In this document: positions 35,368 to 46,682 of the stretch, piece after piece
How positions within the stretch are numbered: the first letter of the stretch is position 1
How the letters are laid out: each line of letters opens with the position of its first letter
Origin: Psychrobacter sp. Cmf 22.2
GTDB lineage: Bacteria > Pseudomonadota > Gammaproteobacteria > Pseudomonadales > Moraxellaceae
Assembly (NCBI RefSeq): GCF_001921745.1
Contig: NZ_MRYA01000005.1
Location: 1 to 64,000, forward strand
Length of the DNA: 64,000 bases
Reading direction: 5' to 3'
Program-made: the position numbers and the translations under genes
The notes under the pieces: generated by a model
What the model was told of the DNA's origin: nothing
What the model saw: only the letters and a program-made list of their open reading frames with translations
The model's database searches: none

Positions 35368-36255
35368 CTATAAAGCGCCACTAAATGTATCACAAGATTG
35401 TACATTACCACTCTCTAAACCACGAGTGAACCATTGCACGCGTTGTTGGCTAGTACCATGGGTAAAGCTATCTGGTGTCACCGCACGACCGCTTGCCCGT
35501 GCAAGACGATCATCACCAATCTGACTTGCAGCATTGATTGCTTCGTCTATATCACCTGGCTCCAAAAACTGTACACGCTGTTGATTGCGCTGTGCCCAAA
35601 CTCCTGCAAAGCAATCAGCTTGTAACTCCTGTAATACAGATAACTTATTAGCTTGTGTACGAGTCACTTGACGACTTGCTTCATTGACTTGCTGAGATAT
35701 ACCAAGCAACGTTTGTACATGATGCCCAACCTCATGAGAAATAACATAGGCTTGCGCAAAATCACCAGCTCTTCCTTGATTTTCGATATCACCTGAACCC
35801 TGCTGATCACCAGAGATACCAAGATTTTGACGCATTTCTGCAAAGAACGATGTATCTAAATAGATAGTCTGGTCGCCTGGGCAGTAGAATGGCCCTGTAG
35901 CAGCAGTAGCACTACCACAAGCTGAACTTACTTGGCCATTAAAAAGAATAAGTGAAGGCTCTTGATACATTTGCCCACCTTCATTAAATATTTGATGCCA
36001 TACCTCCTCTGTATCAGCCAATACTACTTTGACAAACTGTGTATCACGATCGTCACCCGTAGCTGGCTCTGTTGAGGTACTAGTACCACCGCCTGTTATC
36101 ACTTGTCCAGTTTGCAACGCTGTCATTGGATTTACGCCAAAAACTAGCCATAAGATACCAGCTATAATAATACCGCCAATACCCCCACCGATCATTTTTC
36201 CGCCACCTCTACTGGTACGAACGTTAGAGCTACCTCGTCTGCCTTGCCATTTCAT
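35368..36255 (-). CDS. Neutral zinc metallopeptidase, YpfJ family
   Basis: A 295-residue protein with a Gly/Arg/Ser-rich cytoplasmic N terminus (WQGRRGSSNVRTSRGGG), one membrane helix (IGGIIIAGILWLVFGVNP) and a periplasmic domain of the putative neutral zinc metallopeptidase family (YpfJ). The zinc site HEVGHH (HExxH) is preceded by the conserved FAQAYVI, and a downstream LQADCFAGVWA supplies the third ligand region. AGAGGA lies before the ATG. The physiological substrate is unknown. Confidence 0.92.
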   Translation of the reverse strand: MKWQGRRGSSNVRTSRGGGKMIGGGIGGIIIAGILWLVFGVNPMTALQTGQVITGGGTSTSTEPATGDDRDTQFVKVVLADTEEVWHQIFNEGGQMYQEPSLILFNGQVSSACGSATAATGPFYCPGDQTIYLDTSFFAEMRQNLGISGDQQGSGDIENQGRAGDFAQAYVISHEVGHHVQTLLGISQQVNEASRQVTRTQANKLSVLQELQADCFAGVWAQRNQQRVQFLEPGDIDEAINAASQIGDDRLARASGRAVTPDSFTHGTSQQRVQWFTRGLESGNVQSCDTFSGAL

Positions 36256-36814
36256 AATGCATCCTCTAAATTGATAAAATATGTTGTTGTAATTATAACT
36301 ATTGATAAGTCATAAAAATATATTGCTATCAAACCTAATTTTATAAATAACTAATATCACAATTTTCCAATTCATTCTTTAAATTACTTTGAATATGTTT
36401 TTCTTGGTATAATTTTTCTACTGTTTATCTAACTATTACTCGAACAACTGCACAATAAATAGTTTATATAAAACCAGTTCAATACATTTTGTTGTACATA
36501 CTAAAGAATTTTACGCTTCTTTAACCTTAGTTACAAAAGCTATCTATTAGTTGTTGATAATTCTGTGTTCCAATTGATTATACGGAAAACTTTTACGTAA
36601 GTTGTATTAAAAATTATATCGAAATGACATTAACAAAGTTTATTCACTATTTTATTGTTACTTAATTGTACATTCTCTTCTCATTTGAAAAGAAAACATA
36701 TAGAATGCGTGAAAGCTAAGTAGCTGTACTTAGGATTGGTTGACTTTCGAAATAATTCGGACGTTCAACCCTTTGTTGTGGCTACTGCTCATTTTATTTT
36801 ACGGAGATTATCTT
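36256..36814. other. Divergent intergenic region, metallopeptidase and acidic lipoprotein
   Basis: 559 very AT-rich bases with no supported gene. Promoters for both flanking genes must lie here. I see only weak hairpins (for example TAAAGAA with TTCTTTA near 36504-36525) and nothing decisive. It is one of the longest empty stretches in the window. Confidence 0.5.
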
Positions 36815-37180
36815 ATGAAACTTAAATTACTTGCTCTTGCTGGTATCATGACTGCTTCTATGGGCTTAACTGCTTGCGACAGCAGCACAGAAAACGCTGC
36901 TGAAGACTTATCTGACGCACAAGAAGAAGTGCAAGACGCACAAGAAGAGCTTAACGAAGCTGATGCTGAAGGCGAAGTTGTTCCTGCTGATGCCGAAGCT
37001 GCTGCTGCCGATGCTGAAGCTGACATTGCTGAAGCACAAGCTGCAACTGCTACTGACGAAATGGACGCTGAAGTTCCTGTAGACGGTACTAGTACTAGCA
37101 TGGACGTAGCTAGCGAAACTGATACCGCTGCTGTTGATGCTGCTGATGAAGTTGTCGTTGTTGAAGAGCCAGCTCAGTAA
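36815..37180 (+). CDS. Small acidic Ala/Glu/Asp-rich lipoprotein
   Basis: A 121-residue secreted lipoprotein: start MKLKLLALAGIM, hydrophobic core and lipobox GLTAC. The mature part is almost entirely Ala, Asp, Glu, Val and Thr, with a heptad-like section (SDAQEEVQDAQEELNEADA) that may form a helix. It carries strong net negative charge and no recognised domain. The ATG at 36815 has GGAG upstream; the in-frame upstream extension to 36740 is not needed. Its composition resembles that of the protein at 14878, though that one is anchored by a helix instead of lipid. Confidence 0.85.
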   Translation: MKLKLLALAGIMTASMGLTACDSSTENAAEDLSDAQEEVQDAQEELNEADAEGEVVPADAEAAAADAEADIAEAQAATATDEMDAEVPVDGTSTSMDVASETDTAAVDAADEVVVVEEPAQ

Positions 37181-37212
37181 TTTTTGCTACTCATGTATTA
37201 GAATATATTGAT

Positions 37213-37242
37213 AAAAAAAGAGAGCCTATGCTCTCTTTTTTT
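37213..37242 (+). terminator. Terminator after the acidic lipoprotein
   Basis: AAAAAAAGAGAG pairs with CTCTCTTTTTTT around CCTATG. Works in both directions. Confidence 0.88.
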
Positions 37243-37388
37243 GTACGTAATATTTAAATTTATTGATAATTATTTATTATATCTGAAAGTGTTTTTCAAG
37301 AATATAGATATTTAACTTCTGATAACGTCACCTGTGACCATCAATCCTTCCTACCTATTATTCCCAAATTTAATCTTCAAACTCATTA

Positions 37389-37688
37389 CTATTGATCAAA
37401 TAAATGCTCATCTACTTTTTGACGAAATTTTTGCCCAGTCTTAAACGTTACTACACGGCGAGCAGACACCGCAACAGGCTCTCCTGTTTTAGGATTACGT
37501 CCTGGACGACTATTTTTGTCTTTAAGCTCAAAATTGCCAAAGCCTGAAAGCTTGACTTCTTTGCCTTCAATCAAACTATCTGATAACTCATCAAAAAAAT
37601 TCTCAACCAAACAGCGCCCTTCTTGCCGCGTCAAGTTAAGATGATTCATCAAATGCTCGATCATGTCAGATTTAGTTAAGGTACTCAC
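37389..37688 (-). CDS. ihfA: Integration host factor subunit alpha
   Basis: Half of the IHF heterodimer that bends DNA about 160 degrees at specific sites. The 99-residue DNABII protein has the body [17 protein letters not shown] and the arm [20 protein letters not shown] with the intercalating Pro in the arm. The position directly after pheST on the same strand is the standard pheST-ihfA order. The 205-base gap to pheT holds a possible own promoter: a TATAAT on the minus strand at 37816-37821. Confidence 0.96.
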   Translation of the reverse strand: MSTLTKSDMIEHLMNHLNLTRQEGRCLVENFFDELSDSLIEGKEVKLSGFGNFELKDKNSRPGRNPKTGEPVAVSARRVVTFKTGQKFRQKVDEHLFDQ

Positions 37689-37893
37689 AAGTACGACTCC
37701 TATGCTATGTCGAGATATCGGGTATCATGGTTTAGCGGTATGACTACTATATAAAGGGTCAGTGATTTACTGATTACAGCCATAAAATGGCCGCATCTTT
37801 AAATCAAGTTTAGGCATTATAAAGTATTTTTACTCAATTTTTAACAAATCTTGAAATAAATCTCTTTATTAATAGTCACTTAGCTAAATATAG

Positions 37894-40311
37894 TTAACTG
37901 TCGCGTAATTGCGCCCCATGGTGTTGAATCAATGATTCAATAACTTTATCTGTGTTCGTTTTTACTACTTCGTCAGATAAAGTTTGATTATCATCTTGCC
38001 ATACCAATGCAAATGCTAAAGAGCGTTGTCCCATTGGTACTTTTTCACCTTGATAAACATCAAACAACCACAGATCTGCTAGTAGCGCACCTGCGTTGGT
38101 ACGTATCGTCGACTCTAGCGTTTGTACGCTGATATCACTGTCTACTAAGATGGCAATATCGCGACGCACTTGTGGAAACTTACTTGGCGTGGTGATGGTG
38201 TGCTGCTCACGAGCCAAGTCTAACAATGGCGCAAGTGATAACTGTGCCACCCAAGTTGTCGGCATGTCTAACTGTTTGGCGGTGCTCGGATGCAACTGAC
38301 CCAACCAGCCAACATAGATGTCGTCGATATAAAGCTTTGCACTTTGACCTGGATGCAAAAAGGCCATCTCGCTACGCTCATAGCGCATGCGCGTACGATC
38401 GATTTGGGTTGGTAGTAGCTGCTCAATATCATGCTTAAGATCATAAAAGTCTAAGGCACGGTTTTGGTATGCTTGCTCATCCCAAACATCACCGACTGCT
38501 ACCAAAGCGATACTTGGGGTCTGTACCAAGTTGCTGATGTTTTGGCCGACAAAGCTAAGCCCCGTCTCGAAAAACCGTACGCGCGGCTGCTGACGGTTTA
38601 AGTTATATTGCACGCAAGGCAGTAAGCTTGAGAGCAAAGTACGGCGCATCACTGCCAAATCACTAGAGATAGGATTGGCCAGAGCCAACACTTCACCTAG
38701 CGCCTCATCATCAAGTAGCGTCTCAAGTTTGGCATCACTAAAGCTAAAGCTGATCGCCTCCATATAGCCAGTATTGACTAATGCAAGCTTCATCTCATGC
38801 GTCAAATCAGCCGTATCGTCATAATCCATGCTAACTTGCAAATGCGGTAGGACACTTGGAATATTATCGTAGCCATAGATACGAGCAATCTCTTCGATCA
38901 AATCCTCGAGGATGCTCATATCAAAGCGATACGATGGCGGCGTACAGATTAGACTCTCCGCTTGCTGCTCTACCTCGAACCCCAGCTGAGTTAAGATACG
39001 CACCATGACCGCAGGTTCAATTTCGATACCGACGACCTCACGGACTTTGCTAATTGGCAAGGTAATCGGCGTACGTGCTGGCAAGTGCTCGCTATTTTCT
39101 ACTTTTACTATTTGCCCAGCTTGCGAGTTCGTGACACTAGTAATCAAATTACAAGCGCGAGCCAATGCCAACTCTGGCAGCGCAAAGTCTACCCCGCGCT
39201 CAAAACGCTGTGAAGCATCGGTATGCAAGCCAAAACGGCGCGCACGGGCAGCGATGGCGAGTGGATTAAAAAAGGCACTCTCTAATACGATATTGGTTGT
39301 GCTATCGGTGACGCTACTACGCTTACCGCCCATAATCCCAGCAAGAGCCAGTACGCCTTTATCATCAGCAATGACCAACTCATCACCCGTTAGAGTAATG
39401 GTTTGCTCATTTAGTAAAGCAATGGTTTCTTTAGGCTGTGCCAAACGCACCACGATATCACCTTGAATGGTATCGGCATCAAACGCATGTAATGGCTGGC
39501 CAAGCTCCATCAATACATAGTTGGTCACATCCACCAAAAAGTTATGCGAGCGTAGTCCTGACTGCACCAAGGCATCAGCCATCCATTTTGGCGTATCGAT
39601 ACTGCGATCGATATTGCTAATTGACTGCAATAAATAACGCGGGCAAGCCTCCACCGCTTCTACGTTTACAGCAAATTTTGCATCGCTCTCAGTCGCTACG
39701 TTGTTGGCCGCAATCTCTGGCTGCTGCATCGGTAAATCGTTGATGACTGATATCTCACGTGCAATACCACGGACGCTAAAACAATCACCACGGTTTGGCG
39801 TGATAGAGATATCCAATATCTGATTGTCTAAGCCTAAGTATTCACGGATATCAGTACCGACTGGCGCATCAGCTGGTAGCTCAAGCAGACCATCAATATC
39901 GTCAACCAAATCAATTTCAGAAGCACCGCAAAGCATACCGTTAGAATCGACACCACGTAGGTTGCCGTTTTTAATTTTAAAGCCTGCTTTACCATTACTG
40001 GCGTCATCACTTGGCAATACGGCACCAACGGTAGCAACGGGCGCTTTCATACCGACAGTCACATTGGGAGCGCCGCAGACGATTTGTAATGGCTCAGCAT
40101 CACCAATATTGACCTGCGTGACGCGCAGCTTATCGGCATCGGGATGCGGCTCAACACTGACGACTTCACCGATGACCACGCCGTGAAAGGCACGCGCAAC
40201 CGCAAAGCGATCGTCAATCTCAAGCCCTGCCATAGTGAGTTGTTCGGCCAATTGCTCACTGCTATTATTAGGATTTACCCATTGACGTAGCCACTGTTCG
40301 CTAATTTTCAT
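37894..40311 (-). CDS. pheT: Phenylalanyl-tRNA synthetase beta subunit
   Basis: The 805-residue large subunit of the alpha2-beta2 PheRS. It shows the N-terminal tRNA-binding (EMAP/OB) domain with GEVVSVEPHPDADKLRVTQV, the B3/B4 editing region, B5 domain (ISKVREVVGIE), catalytic-like core and C-terminal ferredoxin-type anticodon-binding domain (FPQVRRDIAILVD...LALVWQ). It starts 68 bases after pheS on the same strand, so the two are expected to be one transcript. Confidence 0.97.
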   Translation of the reverse strand: MKISEQWLRQWVNPNNSSEQLAEQLTMAGLEIDDRFAVARAFHGVVIGEVVSVEPHPDADKLRVTQVNIGDAEPLQIVCGAPNVTVGMKAPVATVGAVLPSDDASNGKAGFKIKNGNLRGVDSNGMLCGASEIDLVDDIDGLLELPADAPVGTDIREYLGLDNQILDISITPNRGDCFSVRGIAREISVINDLPMQQPEIAANNVATESDAKFAVNVEAVEACPRYLLQSISNIDRSIDTPKWMADALVQSGLRSHNFLVDVTNYVLMELGQPLHAFDADTIQGDIVVRLAQPKETIALLNEQTITLTGDELVIADDKGVLALAGIMGGKRSSVTDSTTNIVLESAFFNPLAIAARARRFGLHTDASQRFERGVDFALPELALARACNLITSVTNSQAGQIVKVENSEHLPARTPITLPISKVREVVGIEIEPAVMVRILTQLGFEVEQQAESLICTPPSYRFDMSILEDLIEEIARIYGYDNIPSVLPHLQVSMDYDDTADLTHEMKLALVNTGYMEAISFSFSDAKLETLLDDEALGEVLALANPISSDLAVMRRTLLSSLLPCVQYNLNRQQPRVRFFETGLSFVGQNISNLVQTPSIALVAVGDVWDEQAYQNRALDFYDLKHDIEQLLPTQIDRTRMRYERSEMAFLHPGQSAKLYIDDIYVGWLGQLHPSTAKQLDMPTTWVAQLSLAPLLDLAREQHTITTPSKFPQVRRDIAILVDSDISVQTLESTIRTNAGALLADLWLFDVYQGEKVPMGQRSLAFALVWQDDNQTLSDEVVKTNTDKVIESLIQHHGAQLRDS

Positions 40312-40379
40312 AAATATCTCGGGTCAGAATTTTATAATAAAGATTTTAGAATAAAGGTTGGCATCTCAATAACGACATG

Positions 40380-41531
<1,152 letters not shown>

Positions 41532-41593
41532 TCAATGCAAGGGCTTGTGATATAAATGGCTTGAATATGTAGACAGTTAAAATATTTTAATAT

Positions 41594-41624
41594 AAAAAAA
41601 GCCACCGACCAGCGGTAGCTTTTA
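41594..41624 (-). terminator. Terminator after rplT
   Basis: On the minus strand AAAGCTACCG pairs with CGGTGGCTTT (one G-U), followed by TTTT. It separates the ribosomal protein genes from pheST. Confidence 0.85.
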
Positions 41625-41708
41625 TTAATATCGTACTATTAATCAATATTAGTCCTATCCATTTAAGCCATTACCCACTAAGCAATGTACCTAAAGGATG
41701 GTTAATAT

Positions 41709-42065
41709 TTAGGCCAATTCCGCTTTTGCTTTTTCGACCAATGCTGTGAAAGTCGCTGCATCATGCATAGCGATGTCAGCAAGTACGCGACGATCGATTG
41801 CGATGTTTGCTTTTTTCAAGCCATTGATAAGGCGGCTATAGCTCAAACCGTTTAAGCGTGCACCAGCATTGATACGTGCGATCCAAAGACGACGGAAGGT
41901 ACGTTTTTTGTTGCGACGGTCACGATAAGCATATTGACCAGCTTTGGTCACTGCTTGTACCGCTACGCGATAAACACGTGAACGGGCACCGTAGTAGCCT
42001 TTTGCGCGTTTTAAGATTTTTTTGTGACGGCGATTTGCCTGTACACCACGTTTTACACGGGCCAT
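41709..42065 (-). CDS. rplT: 50S ribosomal protein L20
   Basis: 118-residue large-subunit protein binding 23S rRNA early in assembly. It opens [19 protein letters not shown] and is strongly basic to the middle. It follows rpmI by 113 bases on the same strand. In E. coli L20 represses translation of the rpmI-rplT mRNA, so this pair is likely autoregulated. Confidence 0.98.
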   Translation of the reverse strand: MARVKRGVQANRRHKKILKRAKGYYGARSRVYRVAVQAVTKAGQYAYRDRRNKKRTFRRLWIARINAGARLNGLSYSRLINGLKKANIAIDRRVLADIAMHDAATFTALVEKAKAELA

Positions 42066-42178
42066 AAATTACTCCAAGATTTTGATCATTATTAAACGAA
42101 TCACGATGTCTTTAAATAGTAGACATCGTTATCAAATTGCAAAGTCAAATATTTAAGAAAACAGATGACAATAGGCGA

Positions 42179-42376
42179 TTAGATGTATGGGCACATACGA
42201 CGAACTGCTGCTTCGTCAGACTTGTCTACCATCTTTAGACCGCGCAGTTGGCGGATACGTTTAGCTGATTTCTTGGTCAAGATATGGCTTTTGAAGGCTT
42301 GCTTACGCTTAAAGCCATTCGCTGTTCTTTTGAAGCGTTTTGCAGCACCGCTTCTGGTTTTCATCTTAACTTTCAT
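42179..42376 (-). CDS. rpmI: 50S ribosomal protein L35
   Basis: 65-residue large-subunit protein with the family pattern [19 protein letters not shown] and the C-terminal [25 protein letters not shown] provides the ribosome site. infC, usually just upstream, is not present; a promoter and a leader of about 100 bases take its place. Confidence 0.98.
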   Translation of the reverse strand: MKVKMKTRSGAAKRFKRTANGFKRKQAFKSHILTKKSAKRIRQLRGLKMVDKSDEAAVRRMCPYI

Positions 42377-42791
42377 GATGATTTGCCTCTTTGTCTTTGA
42401 TAGAACCTGGTCGTCAAACAGTCGATAGTAAATAGTGGCTTTAAAACAACCACTAAACAGCTATTTGCCTCGAGGTGGGAGGCGCTATTTTAGCAGAAGT
42501 GTCATGATTTTGCCAAGTAAAGTTTTAAGACAACTATTTAGCCTACTGTTTGCAAAGACTGCTTCTTACGAACATCCCTTAGCTTCACGACAATAGGGTA
42601 TAAGAACATCATGAAGTTTTAAGTATCGCTTTAAAAAATAGGCATTAAATGTTCAATCTTGCTCATAATTAAAGCAGTTAGTAAAATAATACTACCGCTT
42701 ATTCCTAATTCGATTGAATGTCTGTCTAAGCTATGTTTTATTGATGACAATGGCGTCTCAGACGTTATGGAAACTTATGTAGGAGATAACG
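42377..42791. other. Intergenic region upstream of rpmI
   Basis: 415 bases between rpmI (minus) and the thioesterase gene (plus), with no supported gene. The rpmI promoter (42487-42516) and a structured leader (stem AGTGG/CCACT on the minus strand, about 42430-42460) lie at its left. The right part presumably has the thioesterase promoter. Confidence 0.6.
42487..42516 (-). promoter_or_regulatory. Promoter for rpmI-rplT
   Basis: On the minus strand TTGGCA (42511-42516) and TAAAAT (42487-42492) are 18 bp apart. The leader of about 105 bases before rpmI can fold a hairpin and would be the natural place for L20 control. Confidence 0.6.
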
Positions 42792-43235
42792 TTGATAGAC
42801 CGTGAGTTAGAGTTTGATGATAGAGTATTTGTCTTTGAGACAGTTATGCGTGTCCGTAACACAGAGATTGATGTTGGGCAGCATTTGACGTTAGAATCTC
42901 TCATTGCATTATTGGCGGAAGCAAGAGCAAGGTTTTTGTATTCTAAAGGTATCAAAGAGATCAATGCAGAATGCCAAGGTTTGATTGTTAGTAATTTACA
43001 GCTGAACATCATTAGCCGTGTACGTGCACGTGAAGAGCTACTATTTGAAGTAGGTATAGAGCAAATATCTGACAAGAATGGCGAAATGGCTATCAAGGTG
43101 ACACGTATGTATGATGGTTCACTAGTAGCAAAAGCCCGCAAATCTTTTGTTCAATATGATTATCGCTCCAATAGAAGCATATCCTTTAATAATGATATTG
43201 AAGAGGCGCTAAATCAACAACCATTTGAGCTATAA
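42792..43235 (+). CDS. Hotdog-fold acyl-CoA thioesterase-like protein (TTG start)
   Basis: A 147-residue protein of the 4HBT/YbgC-like single hotdog type. ETVMRVRNTEIDVGQHLTLESLIALLAEAR gives the first strand and central helix, and later strands (VRAREELLFEVGIEQIS, VTRMYDGSLVAKARKSFVQYDY) complete the sheet. The usual catalytic Asp/His motif is altered to DVGQH. The start is TTG at 42792, with AGGAG exactly spaced; no ATG fits. The acyl substrate is unknown. Confidence 0.8.
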   Translation: MIDRELEFDDRVFVFETVMRVRNTEIDVGQHLTLESLIALLAEARARFLYSKGIKEINAECQGLIVSNLQLNIISRVRAREELLFEVGIEQISDKNGEMAIKVTRMYDGSLVAKARKSFVQYDYRSNRSISFNNDIEEALNQQPFEL

Positions 43236-43314
43236 TGACGTCGATTACGTGGGATTTGTAACCCTTATGCTTGCCACTTCTCTATCAACCTAAACGTCTA
43301 TAAGAAGATAGATT

Positions 43315-44169
43315 ATGACCACACCTAATTGGCTAACCTCTATAAAATTTAATACTGATGGCCTGATTCCTGTAATCGCTCAAGATTACGCTACAGGACG
43401 CATCTTAATGATGGCATGGATGAACGCTGAGTCCTTACAGCTAACGGCAAAAACGCAAACTGCAGTCTATTTTTCGCGCTCACGTAATCAGCTTTGGCAC
43501 AAGGGTGAAACGTCAGGACATACTCAACAGGTGCATGATATTCGTTTAGACTGTGATGCTGATGTCATCGTGCTAAGTGTCACTCAAGTTGGAGGTATCG
43601 CCTGTCATACTGGACGTGAGTCTTGTTTTTATCAGCGCTTAGATATGACAGGAGCAGAGCCCGTCTGGCAAACAGTCGATGCTGTACTAAAAGATCCTGC
43701 TGATATCTATCAATCGAAAGAAAATGCTAGTAGTAATATAAATAATACTGTTCATAAAGAGATTATTCATAAACATACTATTTCTAATGCTAACGGCTTA
43801 TCAAGCCAAGCGGCTCAGACTGCAATATTGCCACAGCTTGACCGTGTGTTGGCTGAACGTAAACAGGCATCAGCAGACAGCTCTTATGTAGCGAATTTAT
43901 ATGCTCGCGGACTTAATAAAATACTTGAAAAAGTAGGTGAAGAGACGACTGAGAGTATTATTGCTGCCAAAGACTTTGCTAGTTGTGACAAGCTGACAGA
44001 TGAAGCACAGTACAGCGCTGCACGGCATGAGCTCATTTACGAAGTGGCCGATGTGTGGTTTCATACGTTAGTGGGGTTGGCATGGTTTGATATTGAATCT
44101 GATGCTGTATTAAATGAATTGGGACGACGTTTTGGGCTCTCAGGTATTGATGAGAAAGCAGCGAGATAG
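43315..44169 (+). CDS. hisI: HisI-HisE bifunctional histidine biosynthesis enzyme
   Basis: Steps 2 and 3 of histidine synthesis in one chain of 284 residues. Phosphoribosyl-AMP cyclohydrolase comes first ([29 protein letters not shown], metal ligands in RLDCDAD and HTGRESCFY). Phosphoribosyl-ATP pyrophosphatase follows ([31 protein letters not shown]). The fusion exists in E. coli (about 203 residues); here the join is lengthened by a polar Asn/Ser/His-rich linker (about residues 130-160), which explains the extra length. The remaining his genes are not here. tatABC follows directly. Confidence 0.93.
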   Translation: MTTPNWLTSIKFNTDGLIPVIAQDYATGRILMMAWMNAESLQLTAKTQTAVYFSRSRNQLWHKGETSGHTQQVHDIRLDCDADVIVLSVTQVGGIACHTGRESCFYQRLDMTGAEPVWQTVDAVLKDPADIYQSKENASSNINNTVHKEIIHKHTISNANGLSSQAAQTAILPQLDRVLAERKQASADSSYVANLYARGLNKILEKVGEETTESIIAAKDFASCDKLTDEAQYSAARHELIYEVADVWFHTLVGLAWFDIESDAVLNELGRRFGLSGIDEKAAR

Positions 44170-44346
44170 TTGTAGATAAAATAAGCTTGTGTAATTATTG
44201 TTGTTTTCAACTTTTTATCATCAGTGCGCGTTATAATGTATCTTTAATGACTTGCATCTTATTTGGCAAAAACACTTTATTGTGCGGCTGATAGATGCAA
44301 TGTAATACGATATATATTGGTCTCATCAAGACATAAGGATACCGTT

Positions 44347-44634
44347 ATGGGCAGTTTTTCCATTACCCATTGGCTAATTTTGTTGGTTGTAGTGGTTGTC
44401 GTATTTGGCACCTCTAAGCTTAGAAACGCTGGTAAAGATTTGGGCGGGGCAGTAAAAGGGTTTAAAGAAGCCGTCAAAGATGAAGAGACAGAGCATGCGC
44501 GTAAACGCCGTGTACTCGATCATGACGCCAGCTCAGATACACAGTCGACTACTTCAGTGAATTCTCAGACTGGTACTAAGGTTGATGATGTAGAAATCAG
44601 TCCTACTACTTCTAATGATAAACATAAAGTATGA
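44347..44634 (+). CDS. tatA: Sec-independent translocase protein TatA
   Basis: Pore-forming component of the twin-arginine export system. The 95-residue protein has the membrane helix [18 protein letters not shown], the family [23 protein letters not shown] hinge and amphipathic helix, and a polar tail. The start at 44347 follows AAGGATAC. A TATAAT at 44232-44237 is a likely -10 box for the tat transcript. Confidence 0.95.
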   Translation: MGSFSITHWLILLVVVVVVFGTSKLRNAGKDLGGAVKGFKEAVKDEETEHARKRRVLDHDASSDTQSTTSVNSQTGTKVDDVEISPTTSNDKHKV

Positions 44635-44704
44635 TGCATGTTATTTATAAGTTATTTATAAATAGTATCGTTGCATAGTATGTTCATGACTATATTTGAC
44701 AATT

Positions 44705-45604
44705 ATGTTTGATATTGGATTTTCCGAACTACTCTTGTTTGGTGTCATTGCCCTAATCGTGTTGGGCCCTGAAAAGCTACCTCAAGCTGCACGTACTGCT
44801 GGACAATGGTACGCTAAGCTACGCCGTACCGTCTCGACCCTGCAGTCTGAAATCGAAGCTGAGCTTGACTTGGCTGAAACACGTAAACAAATGCAGGATG
44901 AACTTGCTAAAATCCGTCAAACTGAAGCAGATATGAAGCGCGAAATGGCAGAGTTGCGCGGTAGTATGCAAGAGTTTGAGTATTCGCAGCACCAGAGTAT
45001 GGATGCTATAAATACTCCAAACAGCTATAACTCAAACGATGATTCGTTTGAAGACGACTATGACGAAGCGATGATGAGTGAGTTAGAGGAAGAAGCATCT
45101 GGCTTGTCCTCAGACATGCCATCTGACTTTGCTTATGATTATGAGCAAGATCGACTGCCAAAAGACCCATCTGCTGTCTTTGTATCTGATACAGACGATG
45201 ATAAAGACTCTGTTGATACAGACTTCGATCAGACTACCATAAATGCTAAAAAGCCCTTAGAGGCTTCTAGTAGTATACCGCAGCGCTTTATCACCAGACC
45301 ATGGGAAAACATGTGGTTTCGTCTTAGTGATTATGATAAAGCCCGTCGTTTACCTGCCCCGCCCTACCTGCCCAACTATGAAGCAGACAATCTGTTGCAT
45401 GACGACTTTTCGCATTCGAGTTTTTCACATCCTGATTTAGATGAAAAAATGCCACCTATTGATGAGTATTGGGAGTCTGAATTTGATGAAGATGAGTTTG
45501 AGCAATCAGAAAAGTATTCATTACAAAACTCTTCTGCTCATAATACAGATCAAGACGGTTCAAATACTCCCCCCTCGTTTACAAAACACGGGGCATCCAA
45601 ATGA
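44705..45604 (+). CDS. tatB: Sec-independent translocase protein TatB with long acidic tail
   Basis: Receptor-complex component of the Tat system. The N terminus MFDIGFSELLLFGVIALIVLGPEKLPQAAR is a textbook TatB helix and hinge (residues 1-30), followed by a charged helix to about 100. At about 299 residues it is far longer than E. coli TatB (171). The excess is a Ser/Asp/Glu-rich, probably disordered tail, with a conserved-looking block WENMWFRLSDYDKARRLPAPPYLP inside. An upstream TTG at 44696 is possible but unnecessary. The stop overlaps the tatC start by 4 bases (ATGA). Confidence 0.93.
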   Translation: MFDIGFSELLLFGVIALIVLGPEKLPQAARTAGQWYAKLRRTVSTLQSEIEAELDLAETRKQMQDELAKIRQTEADMKREMAELRGSMQEFEYSQHQSMDAINTPNSYNSNDDSFEDDYDEAMMSELEEEASGLSSDMPSDFAYDYEQDRLPKDPSAVFVSDTDDDKDSVDTDFDQTTINAKKPLEASSSIPQRFITRPWENMWFRLSDYDKARRLPAPPYLPNYEADNLLHDDFSHSSFSHPDLDEKMPPIDEYWESEFDEDEFEQSEKYSLQNSSAHNTDQDGSNTPPSFTKHGASK

Positions 45605-46458
45605 GTTTGTTTAAACGACAAAAGAGTCGTAAAGAGAAAATAGCGGCAATTGAAGACAGCTCATTGGAGCAAACAAACGCTGTACCCGATGACAATCCTG
45701 ATGATATATTAGGCAAGCTTGTCGATATGCCCATCACTGAGCATTTGATAGAGCTGCGTCGCCATTTGATCAAAATCTGCGTGGCGATATTAGTCATATT
45801 TTTGGCATTGGTTGGGTTTTCACGCGAGCTATATAACTTTCTATCAGATCCATTGGTCGCGCAGCTACCAGTCAATTCGACCATGATTGCGACAGATATC
45901 ACTTCCAACTTTATGGCGCCGATACGCCTAACTGTGTTCGTTGCTGCCTTCGTAGCGATGCCTTATATTCTTTATCAAATTTGGTCGTTTGTCGCTCCAG
46001 GTTTGTATAAAAAAGAGAAAAAAATCGCTATACCAGTGCTGACATCGTCTATCTTTTTATTTTATGCTGGTGTCGCTTTCTCTTATTTCATTGTGCTTAA
46101 AGGTGTTTTAAAGTTCTTTATCGTATTTGCACCGCAAAACGTATTACCGATGACTGATATCGACAGTTATTTGAGTTTTGCGCTCAAACTATTCATGGTA
46201 TTTGGCTTGACGTTTGAGATCCCTGTAGTCACCTTACTATTGATATTGGTTGGTATCGTCTCCATTCAGGGTTTAGAAGACAAGCGGCGCTATATCATCG
46301 TTGGTTGCTTTGCCATTGCAGCGGTTGTAACGCCACCAGATGGTGTGTCTATGCTGATGTTAGCAATTCCCATGTGGTTGCTGTTCGAGCTTGGGCTATT
46401 ATTGGCTAAAATACTAATTAAAGAAGATAAAAGCGCGACAACATCTGATAATGACTAA
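45601..46458 (+). CDS. tatC: Sec-independent translocase protein TatC
   Basis: Signal-peptide-binding multi-spanning subunit of the Tat translocase. The 285-residue protein has six membrane helices, the cytoplasmic MPITEHLIELRRHLIKI signature, YQIWSFVAPGLYKKEK, and PPDGVSMLMLAIPMWLLFELG near the end. A 50-residue polar N-terminal extension precedes the first signature. ATGA overlap with tatB suggests coupled translation. Confidence 0.97.
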   Translation: MSLFKRQKSRKEKIAAIEDSSLEQTNAVPDDNPDDILGKLVDMPITEHLIELRRHLIKICVAILVIFLALVGFSRELYNFLSDPLVAQLPVNSTMIATDITSNFMAPIRLTVFVAAFVAMPYILYQIWSFVAPGLYKKEKKIAIPVLTSSIFLFYAGVAFSYFIVLKGVLKFFIVFAPQNVLPMTDIDSYLSFALKLFMVFGLTFEIPVVTLLLILVGIVSIQGLEDKRRYIIVGCFAIAAVVTPPDGVSMLMLAIPMWLLFELGLLLAKILIKEDKSATTSDND

Positions 46459-46604
46459 GTTGGTAGTATTGAGTTTACTGAGTATCAATAGTCAACTGAG
46501 CAAAACTGACAGCGTATTTAATTTAAATTGAACTGACGTTACGTCAATTATCTACCCACCTCTCATACATCGCTATCTTCATTTATTATCATGACTGAAC
46601 TGCC

Positions 46605-46637
46605 AGCCATTGTTGATCTGTTTCAGTGGCTTTTTTT
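46605..46637 (+). terminator. Terminator after tatABC
   Basis: AGCCATTG (46605-46612) pairs with CAGTGGCT (46624-46631, one G-U), followed by a T7 tract. Confidence 0.82.
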
Positions 46638-46682
46638 GACCCAGTTGTTTTTAATCACTTTTTGTACTTTAGGTAGCTTTTT

